A stretch of 64,000 nucleotides of DNA from Romboutsia lituseburensis DSM 797 (GTDB lineage: Bacteria > Bacillota > Clostridia > Peptostreptococcales > Peptostreptococcaceae), in contig NZ_FNGW01000001.1 in assembly GCF_900103615.1 (NCBI RefSeq), positions 372,001 through 436,000 of the forward strand, given 5' to 3'. The translations under genes were made by a program, and so were the position numbers. The notes beneath the pieces are model-generated. The model saw only the letters and a list, made by a program, of their open reading frames with translations, had not been told where the DNA came from and ran no database searches. Below, piece after piece: positions 7,992 to 18,068 of this stretch; positions within the stretch are counted from its first letter, which is position 1; each line of letters starts with the position of its first letter.

Positions 7992-8050
7992 ATACTAACA
8001 AAAAAAGTAGGAGTAAATCGATTGATATACCCATACTTTTTTGTTAGTAA
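7992..8050. terminator. Terminator downstream of the GNAT gene
   Basis: A long dyad pairs TACTAACAAAAAAAGTA (from 7993) with TACTTTTTTGTTAGTA (from about 8034), leaving one extra A. It lies between convergent genes and has A/T runs within the stem, so it can work in both directions. Confidence 0.6.
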
Positions 8051-8153
8051 AACTATTTCTAATATCAACACTATATTAGAATACAGACTAAAAAATAAAT
8101 AAAGAAAATCAACTATATTCGCTTGGCTACATAGCTGTTCTTTATATCAAAAT

Positions 8154-8846
8154 TTATATAAGTGAAAACATTAAAACCGTTCCTAATCCAAAAGTTGTAA
8201 AATCAAATAATACATGGATAATCCATGGTACAATTATACTATTTGATTTTAATCCTGCTATATTAAAGAATACTCTTACTACACCTTGAATTAAAATAAT
8301 ATGAAGAAGTGTATGAATCATATCACCATTAAAATAAGTAGAATAGTGTAGTAATCCAAAAAATATACAACTTAATATAACACCTATTGTTTGTGATAAA
8401 AATAATTTATTAGTTTTTTTGAAAATTAAATTCGCTATAACTAAAAGTACAAAGAAACTTATTATTTCTTCAAATAATAAAACAAAAGGTAGTGATATAA
8501 ATGTCTGAATTAAATGTTCATGTCCAGGGTTTCCTTTTAATGCAATTTTAAACACTTGACTTAATAAAATACCTGAAGCCATACTAGCTATAAATGATAT
8601 TAGGTACCATATAATTGTGTTTTTAAAAGGCTTTTTAGGTTTTGAAAATATATCAGCTACTCCTTCTTTTCCAAATGTAACAAATAAACTAATAACAGCT
8701 AGTGTGGGAACTGCTATGATTTTAAATACAAGTATTAATGAGCTAGTTTGAGGTAATATATCAATTTTAAATGTAATTAACAGCAATAAAACTGATAGTA
8801 ATACTGGTAGTGCTTTGATTTTGTAGTTTGTTATGATTTCATTCAT
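8154..8846 (-). CDS. CPBP-family membrane protein with incomplete EExxxR motif
   Basis: This 230-residue polytopic membrane protein has the layout of the CPBP family. LFEEIISFFVLLV replaces the usual EExxxR, so the two glutamates are kept but the arginine position is not. FFGLLHYSTYF and HVLFDFTTFG follow, supplying the FxxxH and HxxxD motifs. The missing arginine may reduce or alter activity; some bacteriocin-immunity-type homologues also vary here. It lies downstream of the large ABC/two-component cluster and has its own control region, 8847-9043. Confidence 0.75.
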   Translation of the reverse strand: MNEIITNYKIKALPVLLSVLLLLITFKIDILPQTSSLILVFKIIAVPTLAVISLFVTFGKEGVADIFSKPKKPFKNTIIWYLISFIASMASGILLSQVFKIALKGNPGHEHLIQTFISLPFVLLFEEIISFFVLLVIANLIFKKTNKLFLSQTIGVILSCIFFGLLHYSTYFNGDMIHTLLHIILIQGVVRVFFNIAGLKSNSIIVPWIIHVLFDFTTFGLGTVLMFSLI

Positions 8847-8972
8847 AAATTACACCTCTTTTTCAATTTTTTATGTTGTTTTATTTTATTTTAAATCACT
8901 AATATTTCTAGAACCTTTCTATATTGTTTCTTCTTTCTTAACTTTAAATACTATAGATAATACATCATAAAA

Positions 8973-9013
8973 ATTCACTTAGCTTAATCTACTACGTAGG
9001 TGCTACACTTTAT
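8973..9013. repeat. Dispersed intergenic repeat, divergent copy
   Basis: The segment ATTCACTTAGC...CTACGTAGGTGCTACAC resembles the 5' half of the copies at 31470 and 49781 (TTCACTTAAGCTACT...). It lies in the 250-bp gap between the CPBP gene and the ABC permease. The match is approximate. Confidence 0.35.
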
Positions 9014-9043
9014 ATCATAAACTACTTCTTTCTTTTAAAAAAA

Positions 9044-9084
9044 TGGATAAAGTGTGTATTCTAAGTAAATACACACTTTATCCA
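9044..9084 (-). terminator. Terminator of the first RR/HK/ABC cassette
   Basis: Perfect 17-bp arms, TGGATAAAGTGTGTATT (9044-9060) and AATACACACTTTATCCA (9068-9084), have a 7-base loop and are followed on the minus strand by TTTTTTTAAAAG. It sits 12 bases after the permease stop. Confidence 0.9.
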
Positions 9085-9096
9085 TTATATTTATTA

Positions 9097-11733
9097 TTAT
9101 ACTATTTCATTTTTAATTGATTCTACTACATTACTTTTTTTAACACATGTTGAAGAAAAATAATACGATAAGAAAATAGATGCAATTAAAATCATTGTAT
9201 ACATTAAAATTACTCCTGCTGGGAAAACAGATATAAACTCAGCCCATGTAATTAGTGTTAATCTTAGCATCACCCAACAAATAAATAATACTATTGGTAT
9301 GCTAATAATAATCGGTGTTGCAGCAAAGAATAATCCTTCTAAAATCAGTATTTTATTTAATCCATTTGGCGTTAATCCTACTGATCTAAGTACAGCAAAT
9401 TCTCGTTTGCGTAATCTAAGATTATTTGAAATGGTAGAAAAGGCATTAAATATACCAATCAAACCAATCATTAATGCTATAGCAAAAATACTAATAGATA
9501 TTGATTTTTGAACTAGTGCGTCATGATTCATTTCTTCCAACAGGCTCCATATACTAAAATCATCAGATCCAAGATAAGATTCACAAATCTTATTTAGCTC
9601 TTTTTTTACACTTGGGCTAGCTTTATCCCCTACTAATAAATCAATTCCCATAACGCTGTATTCAAGCATACGTTCTGGCATAAACTTACTAACTGTTTGC
9701 TGGTAAGTTTTCATAGGGACTATAAATGCTATACTATATCCACCCATTTTTAAATCACTTGGAGAAACTTCTGTAACAGCTCCTACTTGAGTATCAAATT
9801 TATAATTTGTATTCATATCATTTTCTACTTTTTCATGTAAAACTAATTCATCGCCTTCTTTTACATTTAATAGTGGTATTTTTTGTACAGCTTTTGAACC
9901 ATTTGGTGTATGGTATGTGCTATCTAATAATATACCTGTAACTGCACAATCTTGATAAAATTTATCAGGATCAATACCAATTTCTTTACAGTATTTTTTA
10001 AATGATTCATCACTTAATCCAACTAAATTTGTTATAATTCTATATTTTCCATTTTCCTTCAGTACATTATGTTTAAAACTTACTTCATCAAATCCTCCAG
10101 ACTTAGAAAAAACATCTGATTCTTGTTTTTTTGTTACATAAGTTGAAGTACGTACTTGTCTTCTAACTACACTATCCTTAACTTTAGGTAGTGAAATAAT
10201 TTTATTTATCATATCATCACTTGGTTCATCAAGAACATTTAGATTAACCGTCATATCATATTTAGTCATTTGGTCATTCTTAGACTCAGCTAAATTCAAT
10301 ATAGATATAATGCTAATGTACCCAACGGTTAATGTAAAACACATTGAAATAGACAACACAGCAGTTCGTAAACTTCTTTTATTAGCTGTAAATTGTACTT
10401 TTGCCAGCTCACCTTCTATTCCAAATATTTTATTTATTATTGGGTGAGATTTTTGTTTTTTAAGTTTTATATTATTATTATTTTGACGTATTCCAACAAT
10501 AGCTGATACTTTTGCTACTTTTCTTGCTGGTATATATGCCGATATTAAAACAGTAATCAACGATATAATAATAGCAAAAGCAACTACTACCCATGAGAAT
10601 GTAATATCTATCTTTCTAAAATTCTCTGTAGCACTAAGAATTTCATTAACTTTAAAAACAACTATATGACTAAATAGATATCCTATCATAATTCCTATTG
10701 GCAATTGAATAAGCCATAATAAAAACCCTTCATAGAGTACAGAGTGCTTAATTTGTTTTGGAGTTGCACCTAAACTTTTTAATACTCCTAGTTGCTTAAT
10801 CCTGCTATTTGCGGATAAAGAAAATGCATTATATATAATTAGGATAAATGCTGCCATAACTAATAAAGTCATTATTATTACTGTTGCTAGTATTACTAAA
10901 GCTTCAATATTTGTATTATTTTTATCGTTAATTCCATATAAGCCTAATAAAGATGTATTATAAAGAACATTATATTTTCCATATTCATCTTGTTTCAGTC
11001 CCGTAGATTTAGCTATTTTAGGTAATGTATTATAAATTTTACGAGGTTTCTCAAATCTCATATAAACCGTAAGTTCGTCTTTAGGCTTTATTTGTGAATG
11101 GTTTAAATATCCCATTGCAATATATCCAGGATATGCAGAACTCCCAGAAACATCTAGTTCTCCAACTATGGTATAATCCTTAGTTTCTATTTCCTTGAAA
11201 GTCTCACCTGATCGTTTATTATCTTGAGTTTTAATTTTTTTATTACCTAACATACGATTACCTATTGGAATAGTCAATTTATCACCAATTTTGTACGAAG
11301 GATTATCCAAGAAAAATAATTTAGATACAACAATTTCTCCAGATTTTTTAGGAAGTCTACCTTTTGTAAGTGTGTTTTTTAAGCTCATGTCTGACCAAAA
11401 ATTTTCATCTGCATCTCTCATTAATAGATACGAACGTTTAGTATCAGAAAGCTTAGCAGTAATCCACTGACCTTTAATCATAGTAGCTTCAACTTCTGGA
11501 TTTTTTGTTACATATTTTAATTTATCACCTGGTATAGATTCAAATAATTCACCATGCCAGTATCCTCCATTTTCAATTGCCTCACTTACTTTTGACTCCC
11601 ATAAAGTATGTAAAAATATACATAGTGAACATAAAAGTGCTGAAGCAATTGTAATAGCAACGATTATAGAAATTGTATGTCGCTTATTTTTTTTCAAATG
11701 GTTATATGTATATTCATTCATTATGTTCATCAT
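9097..11733 (-). CDS. Large FtsX-family ABC transporter permease (cassette 1)
   Basis: This 878-residue permease is built as two FtsX/MacB halves. TM1 lies near 20-40 and is followed by an extracytoplasmic domain of about 240 residues. Three helices come next (about 275-410; [35 protein letters not shown] is the FtsX core). A second anchor near 465 leads to another large outer domain, and a C-terminal three-helix FtsX domain ([35 protein letters not shown]) ends the chain. The architecture fits peptide-antibiotic detoxification or lipoprotein-type exporters that couple to one ATPase. The start overlaps the ATPase stop by four bases and GAGGTGATTAA precedes it. Confidence 0.9.
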   Translation of the reverse strand: MMNIMNEYTYNHLKKNKRHTISIIVAITIASALLCSLCIFLHTLWESKVSEAIENGGYWHGELFESIPGDKLKYVTKNPEVEATMIKGQWITAKLSDTKRSYLLMRDADENFWSDMSLKNTLTKGRLPKKSGEIVVSKLFFLDNPSYKIGDKLTIPIGNRMLGNKKIKTQDNKRSGETFKEIETKDYTIVGELDVSGSSAYPGYIAMGYLNHSQIKPKDELTVYMRFEKPRKIYNTLPKIAKSTGLKQDEYGKYNVLYNTSLLGLYGINDKNNTNIEALVILATVIIMTLLVMAAFILIIYNAFSLSANSRIKQLGVLKSLGATPKQIKHSVLYEGFLLWLIQLPIGIMIGYLFSHIVVFKVNEILSATENFRKIDITFSWVVVAFAIIISLITVLISAYIPARKVAKVSAIVGIRQNNNNIKLKKQKSHPIINKIFGIEGELAKVQFTANKRSLRTAVLSISMCFTLTVGYISIISILNLAESKNDQMTKYDMTVNLNVLDEPSDDMINKIISLPKVKDSVVRRQVRTSTYVTKKQESDVFSKSGGFDEVSFKHNVLKENGKYRIITNLVGLSDESFKKYCKEIGIDPDKFYQDCAVTGILLDSTYHTPNGSKAVQKIPLLNVKEGDELVLHEKVENDMNTNYKFDTQVGAVTEVSPSDLKMGGYSIAFIVPMKTYQQTVSKFMPERMLEYSVMGIDLLVGDKASPSVKKELNKICESYLGSDDFSIWSLLEEMNHDALVQKSISISIFAIALMIGLIGIFNAFSTISNNLRLRKREFAVLRSVGLTPNGLNKILILEGLFFAATPIIISIPIVLFICWVMLRLTLITWAEFISVFPAGVILMYTMILIASIFLSYYFSSTCVKKSNVVESIKNEIV

Positions 11734-12410
11734 TTAATCACCTCATCTGACACAATTTCACCATCATCGATTCTAATCATCCTATCTGCTGATAATGCAA
11801 TTTTTTCGTCATGAGTAATTATTAAAATAGTTTGATTGTACTCCTTATTTGAAATTTTTAACATCTCAAGAATACTTTCAGAGTTTTTTCTATCAAGGTT
11901 TCCAGTAGGTTCATCTGCTAAGATAATAGATGGTCTATAAATTAATGAACGAGCTATAGCAACTCTTTGCTGCTGACCTCCTGAAAGCTGGTTTGGTAAA
12001 TAATTAAGCCTTTCGCTTAAACCAAGCATTTTTACAATCTTATCAAACTCTTCTTTTTTAGGCTTTCTGCCGTCTAAAAGCATTGGTAATAATATATTTT
12101 TCTCAACATTTAATGTAGGTATAAGATTGAAAAACTGATATATTAGACCTACTTTTCTTCTACGAAATAAAGCTAGTTCAGTTTCATTCATTGATGAAAT
12201 ATCAGTGTCCTCAATATATATTTTTCCACTTGTAGGTTTATCCACGCCTCCTAACATATGTAGTAGTGTAGATTTACCTGAACCACTTGCTCCAATTATT
12301 GAAACAAATTGTCCTTTGTTTATGCTCAAATTCAAATTATTAAGTGCAGTGACCTTTGTATCTCCCATTCCATAGGATTTTGTAAGATTTTCAGTTCTTA
12401 GTATTTCCAA
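11730..12410 (-). CDS. ABC transporter ATP-binding protein (cassette 1)
   Basis: This 226-residue ATPase belongs to the MacB/LolD/BceA group. Walker A is GASGSGKST, the Q-loop lies in [12 protein letters not shown], the signature is [15 protein letters not shown] and Walker B plus D-loop is [11 protein letters not shown], with a downstream ITHDEKIA switch histidine. TTG at 12410 is chosen because GGGGAG precedes it and the protein then begins [14 protein letters not shown], matching its paralogue at 17259. An ATG farther upstream (12488) would add a 26-residue extension that lacks similarity. It energises the adjoining permease. Confidence 0.9.
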   Translation of the reverse strand: MEILRTENLTKSYGMGDTKVTALNNLNLSINKGQFVSIIGASGSGKSTLLHMLGGVDKPTSGKIYIEDTDISSMNETELALFRRRKVGLIYQFFNLIPTLNVEKNILLPMLLDGRKPKKEEFDKIVKMLGLSERLNYLPNQLSGGQQQRVAIARSLIYRPSIILADEPTGNLDRKNSESILEMLKISNKEYNQTILIITHDEKIALSADRMIRIDDGEIVSDEVIK

Positions 12411-12526
12411 GATATTCTCCCCTTTATTTATTAGTTCATATTTCAAAGAGTTTATGATTTTACTATGTATTTCTTTGATTAACTTCATTTTACTTTTTCT
12501 ATCTTACATCTTAGTGACATAGTTAA

Positions 12527-13729
12527 TTAATTTCTATAAAACTTTATTATAAATTTTGCTCCTCCTGTTTCCTTATTTAAAGCAATAATTTCACCATTTT
12601 GTTTCTTAATTATGGACATTGAAAGAGCAAGTCCAATTCCTACACTATTTTTAGATGAGTTAGCGCCCTTATAAAACCTAGTAAATAAATGTGGAATATC
12701 CTTTTTATCAAATCCTTTGCCATTATCTTCAATTATTATTTGTGTGCATAAAGGATCTTGTTTGTAATCTATAGAGATTACTCCACAATCTGGTGTATGT
12801 TCGTAGCAATTTTTTACTATGTTAAGAATTGCTTCACTCGTCCAATGAAAATCACCATTAAAAAATATATCACTATTATCTTTAATAAAAAGTTGTTGTT
12901 TCTTTTTTTCTATCATTAAGCAGAGAGGTTCAACAGCTACACATATCAATTCATAGACATTAATAGGCTTATATTCTAATTGAATTGAATCTGCATCTAT
13001 TTTTGAAAGTATCAACAATGATGATACTAAATAATTTAGACGCTCTATCTGTGCTGAAATACTTCCAATATATAAAGCTTCATCTCCTTCAATATTGCTA
13101 GATTCTAATAATTCAATCATCAATGCCATAGAAGTAATTGGAGTTTTAAGTTGGTGGGAGATATCTGCAAGGTTATTGCATAGATTTTCTTTTTCTACTC
13201 TTTCTTTTTCTCTACTTTCTCTAAGCATCATAACAGTTTTATATAACTCATCTTCTAAAATTGAAAACTCATCTTCTTTGCTTTTAATCTGCATTGTATA
13301 ATCGCCTTCGTTTATATCATAGAGATATTTTGCTAGACTATCTATACGCTTTTTCTTTATGATATTTGAAACTACTAGAGATACTGCAAAATAAGAAAAT
13401 ATTGCTACTATTAGTATTAAAATCACCTTTAGTACATTGCTAAATCCTTGATTAGTGTTGAAAATAAAGTTTGAGCTTTCTATGTAACCATATTGATTTA
13501 ATATTTTCTTCCCATTATTTATATCTATTTCATTTTTATTTTTTAGTGCTGATACTAAATCTTGTTCAATATCATCATTAGCATTAGCCCCAACTGCTAT
13601 AAGTTGTGCAGCTTTTTCATAAAACAGTTTTTCTGATTGTTTGTAAATAAAAGCACCACATACAACACAAAAAATTGTTATATATATAAAACTTGTAGCT
13701 ATCCATATCCTCATACTTTTTTTATTCAT
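12527..13729 (-). CDS. Sensor histidine kinase (cassette 1)
   Basis: This 400-residue kinase has TM1 at about 7-28, an outside loop of about 70 residues, and TM2 at 98-121. A short HAMP-like linker comes next (YLYDINEGDYTMQIKSKEDEF), then the H-box DISHQLKTPITS with phospho-acceptor His192. The ATPase domain carries NIVKNCYEHTPDCG (N-box), IEDNGKGFD (G1) and GIGLALSMSII (G2). The sizeable outer loop distinguishes it from BceS-type kinases, which almost lack one. The gene follows the regulator gene by seven bases with GAGGATTAAATTTTAT before its ATG. It probably senses a cell-envelope compound handled by the transporter. Confidence 0.92.
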   Translation of the reverse strand: MNKKSMRIWIATSFIYITIFCVVCGAFIYKQSEKLFYEKAAQLIAVGANANDDIEQDLVSALKNKNEIDINNGKKILNQYGYIESSNFIFNTNQGFSNVLKVILILIVAIFSYFAVSLVVSNIIKKKRIDSLAKYLYDINEGDYTMQIKSKEDEFSILEDELYKTVMMLRESREKERVEKENLCNNLADISHQLKTPITSMALMIELLESSNIEGDEALYIGSISAQIERLNYLVSSLLILSKIDADSIQLEYKPINVYELICVAVEPLCLMIEKKKQQLFIKDNSDIFFNGDFHWTSEAILNIVKNCYEHTPDCGVISIDYKQDPLCTQIIIEDNGKGFDKKDIPHLFTRFYKGANSSKNSVGIGLALSMSIIKKQNGEIIALNKETGGAKFIIKFYRN

Positions 13730-13736
13730 ATAAAAT

Positions 13737-14402
13737 TTAATCCTCCAACCTATAGCCGATACCTCTTACAGTTTTAATAAAAGAAGCATCTTCTAACTTT
13801 TCTCTAAGACGCTTTATTGCTACTGATAGTGTGTTGTTGTTTACAAATTCTCCATTAACATCCCATAAATTTTCCAAAAGTGTAGATCTTGTTAAAGTTC
13901 TATTTTTATTTTCTAGCAATTGTAATAATAAGTTATACTCACCAACTGTTAATTCTACTTCTTGGTTGTTTTTATACACTCTTGATTGAGACTTTATTAC
14001 TTTAATGTTTTTGCAGCATAAAATATCTTCTTGGATTTGCTGCTTTACTGTTCTACGCAACACTGCACTAATACGAGATTGTAAAACACTTAATTTAAAG
14101 GGTTTTGTAATATAGTCATCTCCCCCCATATCTAATCCTTTTATCATATTGCTGTCTTCATCATTGATAGTAAGAAAAATAATAGGGATATCTTTAATTT
14201 CTTTTACATAACGACAAAACTCAAATCCTGATCCATCAGGTAGATTTAAGTCTAGTAATATTAAATCTATATCTGGTTTAAAAAGTTCTTTTCCTCTTTT
14301 TAAATTTTCACCATGAATAACGTTATAGTTGCTTTTCGATAAAAATGATTTAACTCCAAAAGCAATTGTATCGTCATCTTCAATTATCAAAATATTAAAC
14401 AT
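13737..14402 (-). CDS. OmpR/PhoB-family response regulator (cassette 1)
   Basis: This 221-residue regulator has a receiver domain with acidic pocket IIEDDD, phospho-acceptor Asp51 (LILLDLNLPDG) and conserved lysine in YITKPFK. The winged-helix domain ends in SVAIKRLREKLEDASFIKTVRGIGYRLED. It is the first gene of the cassette RR-HK-ATPase-permease, and its upstream region carries the 55-bp segment found also before the regulator at 19288. It likely activates the transporter operon in response to its kinase. Confidence 0.95.
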   Translation of the reverse strand: MFNILIIEDDDTIAFGVKSFLSKSNYNVIHGENLKRGKELFKPDIDLILLDLNLPDGSGFEFCRYVKEIKDIPIIFLTINDEDSNMIKGLDMGGDDYITKPFKLSVLQSRISAVLRRTVKQQIQEDILCCKNIKVIKSQSRVYKNNQEVELTVGEYNLLLQLLENKNRTLTRSTLLENLWDVNGEFVNNNTLSVAIKRLREKLEDASFIKTVRGIGYRLED

Positions 14403-14449
14403 CTATCTATCTCCTTTTTTATTATCAAGTTCAACTGGCAATTATTATA

Positions 14450-14504
14450 ATATATTATTTTATTTAAAATTAATGTCGAAGTTTGTATTATATTTGTTTT
14501 TAGT
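14450..14504 (-). promoter_or_regulatory. 55-bp duplicated promoter segment, copy 1
   Basis: These 55 bases are identical to 20078-20132. The segment begins 48 bases upstream of the regulator start. On the minus strand, TCGACA then 16 bases then TAATAT resembles a sigma-A promoter, and an AATATAATACAAA stretch precedes it. Identity over all 55 bases, in the same orientation and at a similar distance from each regulator gene, argues for a shared promoter and operator. Confidence 0.7.
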
Positions 14505-14540
14505 AAATAATTTAGCCTTAATTTTCTTATACCTAAAAAT

Positions 14541-14578
14541 TTCACTTCACTCATAGCGCCAACGATTTCGTCCATTAC
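14541..14578. repeat. Dispersed intergenic repeat copy
   Basis: TTCACTTCACTC is followed by AGCGCCAACGATTTCGTCC and ATTAC, matching the core of the copies at 35715 and 45467. It lies between the cassette 1 promoter and the hairpin repeat at 14586. Confidence 0.6.
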
Positions 14579-14585
14579 ATAAAAA

Positions 14586-14637
14586 TAAAATGGGTATAGG
14601 TTGTAATTTAAATAACTACACACCTTACCCATTTTTT
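14586..14637. repeat. Repeat hairpin, copy 2; likely terminator of cassette 2
   Basis: Arms AAAATGGGTATAGG and CACCTTACCCATTTTT enclose TTTAAATAA, with the same sequence as the element at 6991 apart from a few loop bases. It lies 12 bases past the stop of the permease at 14649, and T-rich sequence follows it on the minus strand. The right side continues as TTTATGTTTATT, the same two hexamers that start the minisatellite next to copy 1. Confidence 0.75.
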
Positions 14638-14648
14638 TATGTTTATTC

Positions 14649-17258
14649 CTATATACTATCTTGCCTAATATTTTCTATTATACTTTCTTTGTTTAACTTT
14701 TTCATAGGTATATACGATGCAATAAATGTAACAACAAATATGCCTAAAACACATACTAAAACTGCCTTCCATGGAAGTATCATGCCTAATTCTACAGCAT
14801 TTCCAATAGTTTTATTCATAATTACATCTATTCCAATTGCTATAGGAATTCCATACATTAATGCTAAAACGCCATATAACAAACTTTCAAAATATATTAT
14901 CCTATTAAATCCACTAGGCGTTGTACCTATAGATTTAATTATTGCAAATTCTCTTTTTCTTAGATTTATATTTGTACTTGTTGTATTTACTATATTTATC
15001 ACACTTACTAAAGTTATAATAAATATAAATCCATATACAAATATTTTTATTACAGTAATAGATGTTTCAATTCTTAATGCCTCTTCCACTTCATCACGTA
15101 CATCATATCCATATTTTTTACCTATTTCTTTTACTGCTTTTCTTGTATTTTCTTTTTTATCAGAGTATATGTATATATTTGAATCACTTATTTCATAGCC
15201 TAAGTTTTTACCTACCTCATTATAAGTTATAAAATCTATTCCCATATAATTAGAATATTTACTTCCTATAGGTAAATCATCAGTAGTAGCTAAAACTTTT
15301 AATTTTATAGGCTCTATTATTTCTTTATCATTTTTATCACGCTGCATAGTATATGCATCTATTATATCTCCAACTTTATAATTAGTTAATGAAATATCAT
15401 AATATTTACCAGGCTCTACATAACGACTTTTATTTCTAAGTATTATCCCATTTTCTTTTATAGCTGTTTCTTTATTAAAACTTCCATCTTTTAATTTTAT
15501 TGTGTTTATCTCTTTATCTGATATAAATTGGAAAGTATTTCGTTCCATATTAAAGTCATATATAACTTTATTATTTTTACTCTTTTTAGAAAAAAAGTCA
15601 TCTATAACCTTTTTATATTTTTTATTTATATCATTTTCATTAACATTTATACCTACCCCATAGTCATTAGTAGCAATAGTTCTCTTTATTCCATTTATTT
15701 TATTTAAATCTTCTATTATATTATTATTTTCTTGTATACCACTTTTCCAAACTCTTATATCATAAGTCATCCTACCTGTATTTACTTCATTTGCTTTTTC
15801 AAATAAAGCTAAAAATCCACTAAATGATATAAATATAACTACACTAATAATTAAAGAGAATAAAGTTATTCTAAATTTCTTTTTGTTTCTTCTTAAATTT
15901 TTATATGCAAGAACACCTTCTGTTTTAAATAATAATTTAATTAATTTAGAGTTTTTTACTTTTCCTAATTTTAAATTACTACTGTTTCTTATACATTCAA
16001 GTGGTGATGTTTTAGCTGATTTAATAGCTGGAAATATTGCTGATATAAATATTGTAAATAGTACAATTAATGCACTTAATACTATCATATATGGATTATA
16101 AACTAACCTTAAATTCAGGTTTCCAATTTGTGAATTATTAAATGATACTTGTATTAATTTTAATACTAAATCAATAGCAAAAGTACCTATTATTAACCCC
16201 ACTGGTATTCCTATCAAACTCACTATAATAGCTTCTATAAATACTAATTTCATGACTTGATTTTTAGTAGCACCTATAGAATTTAATACTCCAAATTGTT
16301 TCCTTCTCTCACTTGTTGATATACTAAATGAATTATATACTGTAGCCATTGTGCATATTACAACTAATGCTACTATAATAAATATTGCTATACTTATTGT
16401 TTTATCAATATTTGCATAAGCACTTGCACCTTTTAATCTTAGTAAAGGTTCATTAAATGATAGATTTTTATAATTTACACCATTATGATTTTCCTTTTCA
16501 TCTAAGTTGTTACTGTCAAATTCTTCCTTTTTTAGTCCTAAGTTCTTTGCTATAGATTCTGATATTTTATAAATTTCTTTGGGATTATTGGCTGATACAC
16601 CTACATTTAATCTATCATTTTTAGATTTATTATTTAAATCTAAGTATGTAATTGCTCTTACAACATCATTTCCTATATCCCATCTAGATTTATTCATAAT
16701 ACCAACTATTTTAAAATCTCTTGTTTTTTTCTTTACTATAATTTCATATTCAAATAATGCTGGACTTTCTAGACTTTGTCCACCTGCAGATAGCCTTTTT
16801 CCAATGTCTAGTGTTATATTATCTCCTACTTTTTTATTAATTAAAGGAATAGCACTTTCACTTATCACTATTTCCTTATTATTTGTTGGAAATCTACCTT
16901 CTTTTAGTTTTGCTTCATAACTTTCAAAAGCATTTTTGTCATATTCTTTTACTTCAACTAAGTTTTTCTTTTTAGTGTTTAACTTTGAATATCCTAAACT
17001 ATTATATATAAAGCTTTTAGATAAACCTGCACTATTTCTTATAATATCTACATTATCTTTTTTCATATTATGAAACATAGCATGATAATCTCCCATATCC
17101 GCTATTACTTCTCTAGTCTGATAATCTATAGCACTTTCAACCATATTACCTATTCCACAAATCAAAGATGTAGATAATATTATTCCTATTATTGTAACTA
17201 TTGTTCTTTTCTTATTTTGTTTTAAATATCTTAAAGTTAAGCTGTAATATAAATTCAT
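14649..17258 (-). CDS. Large FtsX-family ABC transporter permease (cassette 2)
   Basis: This 869-residue permease is paralogous in layout to the one at 9097. TM1 near 18-38 leads to a large outer domain. A three-helix FtsX unit follows near 285-420 (AIFIIVALVVICTMATVYNSFSISTSERRKQFGVLNSIGAT), then a second anchor near 470, a second outer domain, and a C-terminal FtsX unit with LRKREFAIIKSIGTT. Its ribosome binding site (GAGGTGATATAA) lies inside the end of the ATPase gene, so the two are coupled. Expected to act with the ATPase at 17259 on a peptide or lipid-linked compound. Confidence 0.9.
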   Translation of the reverse strand: MNLYYSLTLRYLKQNKKRTIVTIIGIILSTSLICGIGNMVESAIDYQTREVIADMGDYHAMFHNMKKDNVDIIRNSAGLSKSFIYNSLGYSKLNTKKKNLVEVKEYDKNAFESYEAKLKEGRFPTNNKEIVISESAIPLINKKVGDNITLDIGKRLSAGGQSLESPALFEYEIIVKKKTRDFKIVGIMNKSRWDIGNDVVRAITYLDLNNKSKNDRLNVGVSANNPKEIYKISESIAKNLGLKKEEFDSNNLDEKENHNGVNYKNLSFNEPLLRLKGASAYANIDKTISIAIFIIVALVVICTMATVYNSFSISTSERRKQFGVLNSIGATKNQVMKLVFIEAIIVSLIGIPVGLIIGTFAIDLVLKLIQVSFNNSQIGNLNLRLVYNPYMIVLSALIVLFTIFISAIFPAIKSAKTSPLECIRNSSNLKLGKVKNSKLIKLLFKTEGVLAYKNLRRNKKKFRITLFSLIISVVIFISFSGFLALFEKANEVNTGRMTYDIRVWKSGIQENNNIIEDLNKINGIKRTIATNDYGVGINVNENDINKKYKKVIDDFFSKKSKNNKVIYDFNMERNTFQFISDKEINTIKLKDGSFNKETAIKENGIILRNKSRYVEPGKYYDISLTNYKVGDIIDAYTMQRDKNDKEIIEPIKLKVLATTDDLPIGSKYSNYMGIDFITYNEVGKNLGYEISDSNIYIYSDKKENTRKAVKEIGKKYGYDVRDEVEEALRIETSITVIKIFVYGFIFIITLVSVINIVNTTSTNINLRKREFAIIKSIGTTPSGFNRIIYFESLLYGVLALMYGIPIAIGIDVIMNKTIGNAVELGMILPWKAVLVCVLGIFVVTFIASYIPMKKLNKESIIENIRQDSI

Positions 17259-17936
17259 TTATATCACCTCATTAGCTGTAATCATTCCATCTTCTATGGA
17301 TATCACTCTATCTGCTTGTAAGGCAATATTATTGTCATGGGTTATCATTATTAAAGTTTGATTGTATTTTTTCACTGATAACTTTAAAAGTTCAATCACT
17401 TCTTTAGAATTTTTACTATCTAAATTTCCTGTTGGTTCATCTGCTAAAACTATTGCTGGTCTATTTATAAGCGATCTTCCTATAGAAGTTCTTTGCTGTT
17501 GTCCTCCACTTAATTCATTTGGAAGGTGATTTTCTCTTTCTTTTAATCCTAAAGTTTTTAATAAATCATTCAAATATGCTTTTTCTATTTTTCTATTGTC
17601 AAGTTCTGCTGGTAATAATATATTTTCCTTTACGCTAAGTACTGGTATCAAATTATAAAATTGATATATAATGCCTATATTTCTTCTTCTAAATATAGAT
17701 AAGTCTTTTTCTTTTAAGTTGTATATATCTACATCATTTATAAATACATTTCCACTAGTTGGCTTATCAACTCCGCCTAATAAATGAAGTAGCGTACTTT
17801 TACCACTTCCACTAGGTCCTACTATTGCAACAAATTCCCCTTTATTTATTGATAAATTAATATTTTTTAAGGCATCTACTTTTGCTTCACCTGTGCCATA
17901 ACTCTTTGTTAAATTTTCAACTTTTAAAATTTCCAT
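17259..17936 (-). CDS. ABC transporter ATP-binding protein (cassette 2)
   Basis: This 225-residue ATPase runs closely parallel to that of cassette 1. Walker A is GPSGSGKST, the Q-loop lies in YQFYNLIPVLSV, the signature is [15 protein letters not shown] and Walker B is [11 protein letters not shown]. The ATG at 17936 gives [19 protein letters not shown], the standard start of the group. A second ATG 18 bases upstream is possible. The permease follows without a gap. Confidence 0.92.
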   Translation of the reverse strand: MEILKVENLTKSYGTGEAKVDALKNINLSINKGEFVAIVGPSGSGKSTLLHLLGGVDKPTSGNVFINDVDIYNLKEKDLSIFRRRNIGIIYQFYNLIPVLSVKENILLPAELDNRKIEKAYLNDLLKTLGLKERENHLPNELSGGQQQRTSIGRSLINRPAIVLADEPTGNLDSKNSKEVIELLKLSVKKYNQTLIMITHDNNIALQADRVISIEDGMITANEVI

Positions 17937-18068
17937 ATAACCTTTACTCCTCATTTTGTAAATTTCACCTTATTTAGTTCATCATATTTATGTTACTTTT
18001 AATTTCTTAACTTAATTTTAAAGATATAAAATTACTTTAAAGTGAATTAAATATTACAAATTAGTCAC

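Noticed and set aside
14387-14632. Open frame of 81 codons upstream of the cassette 1 regulator
   Set aside because: It runs through the hairpin repeat, the dispersed repeat and the 55-bp promoter segment, and overlaps the regulator start; no protein-like pattern.
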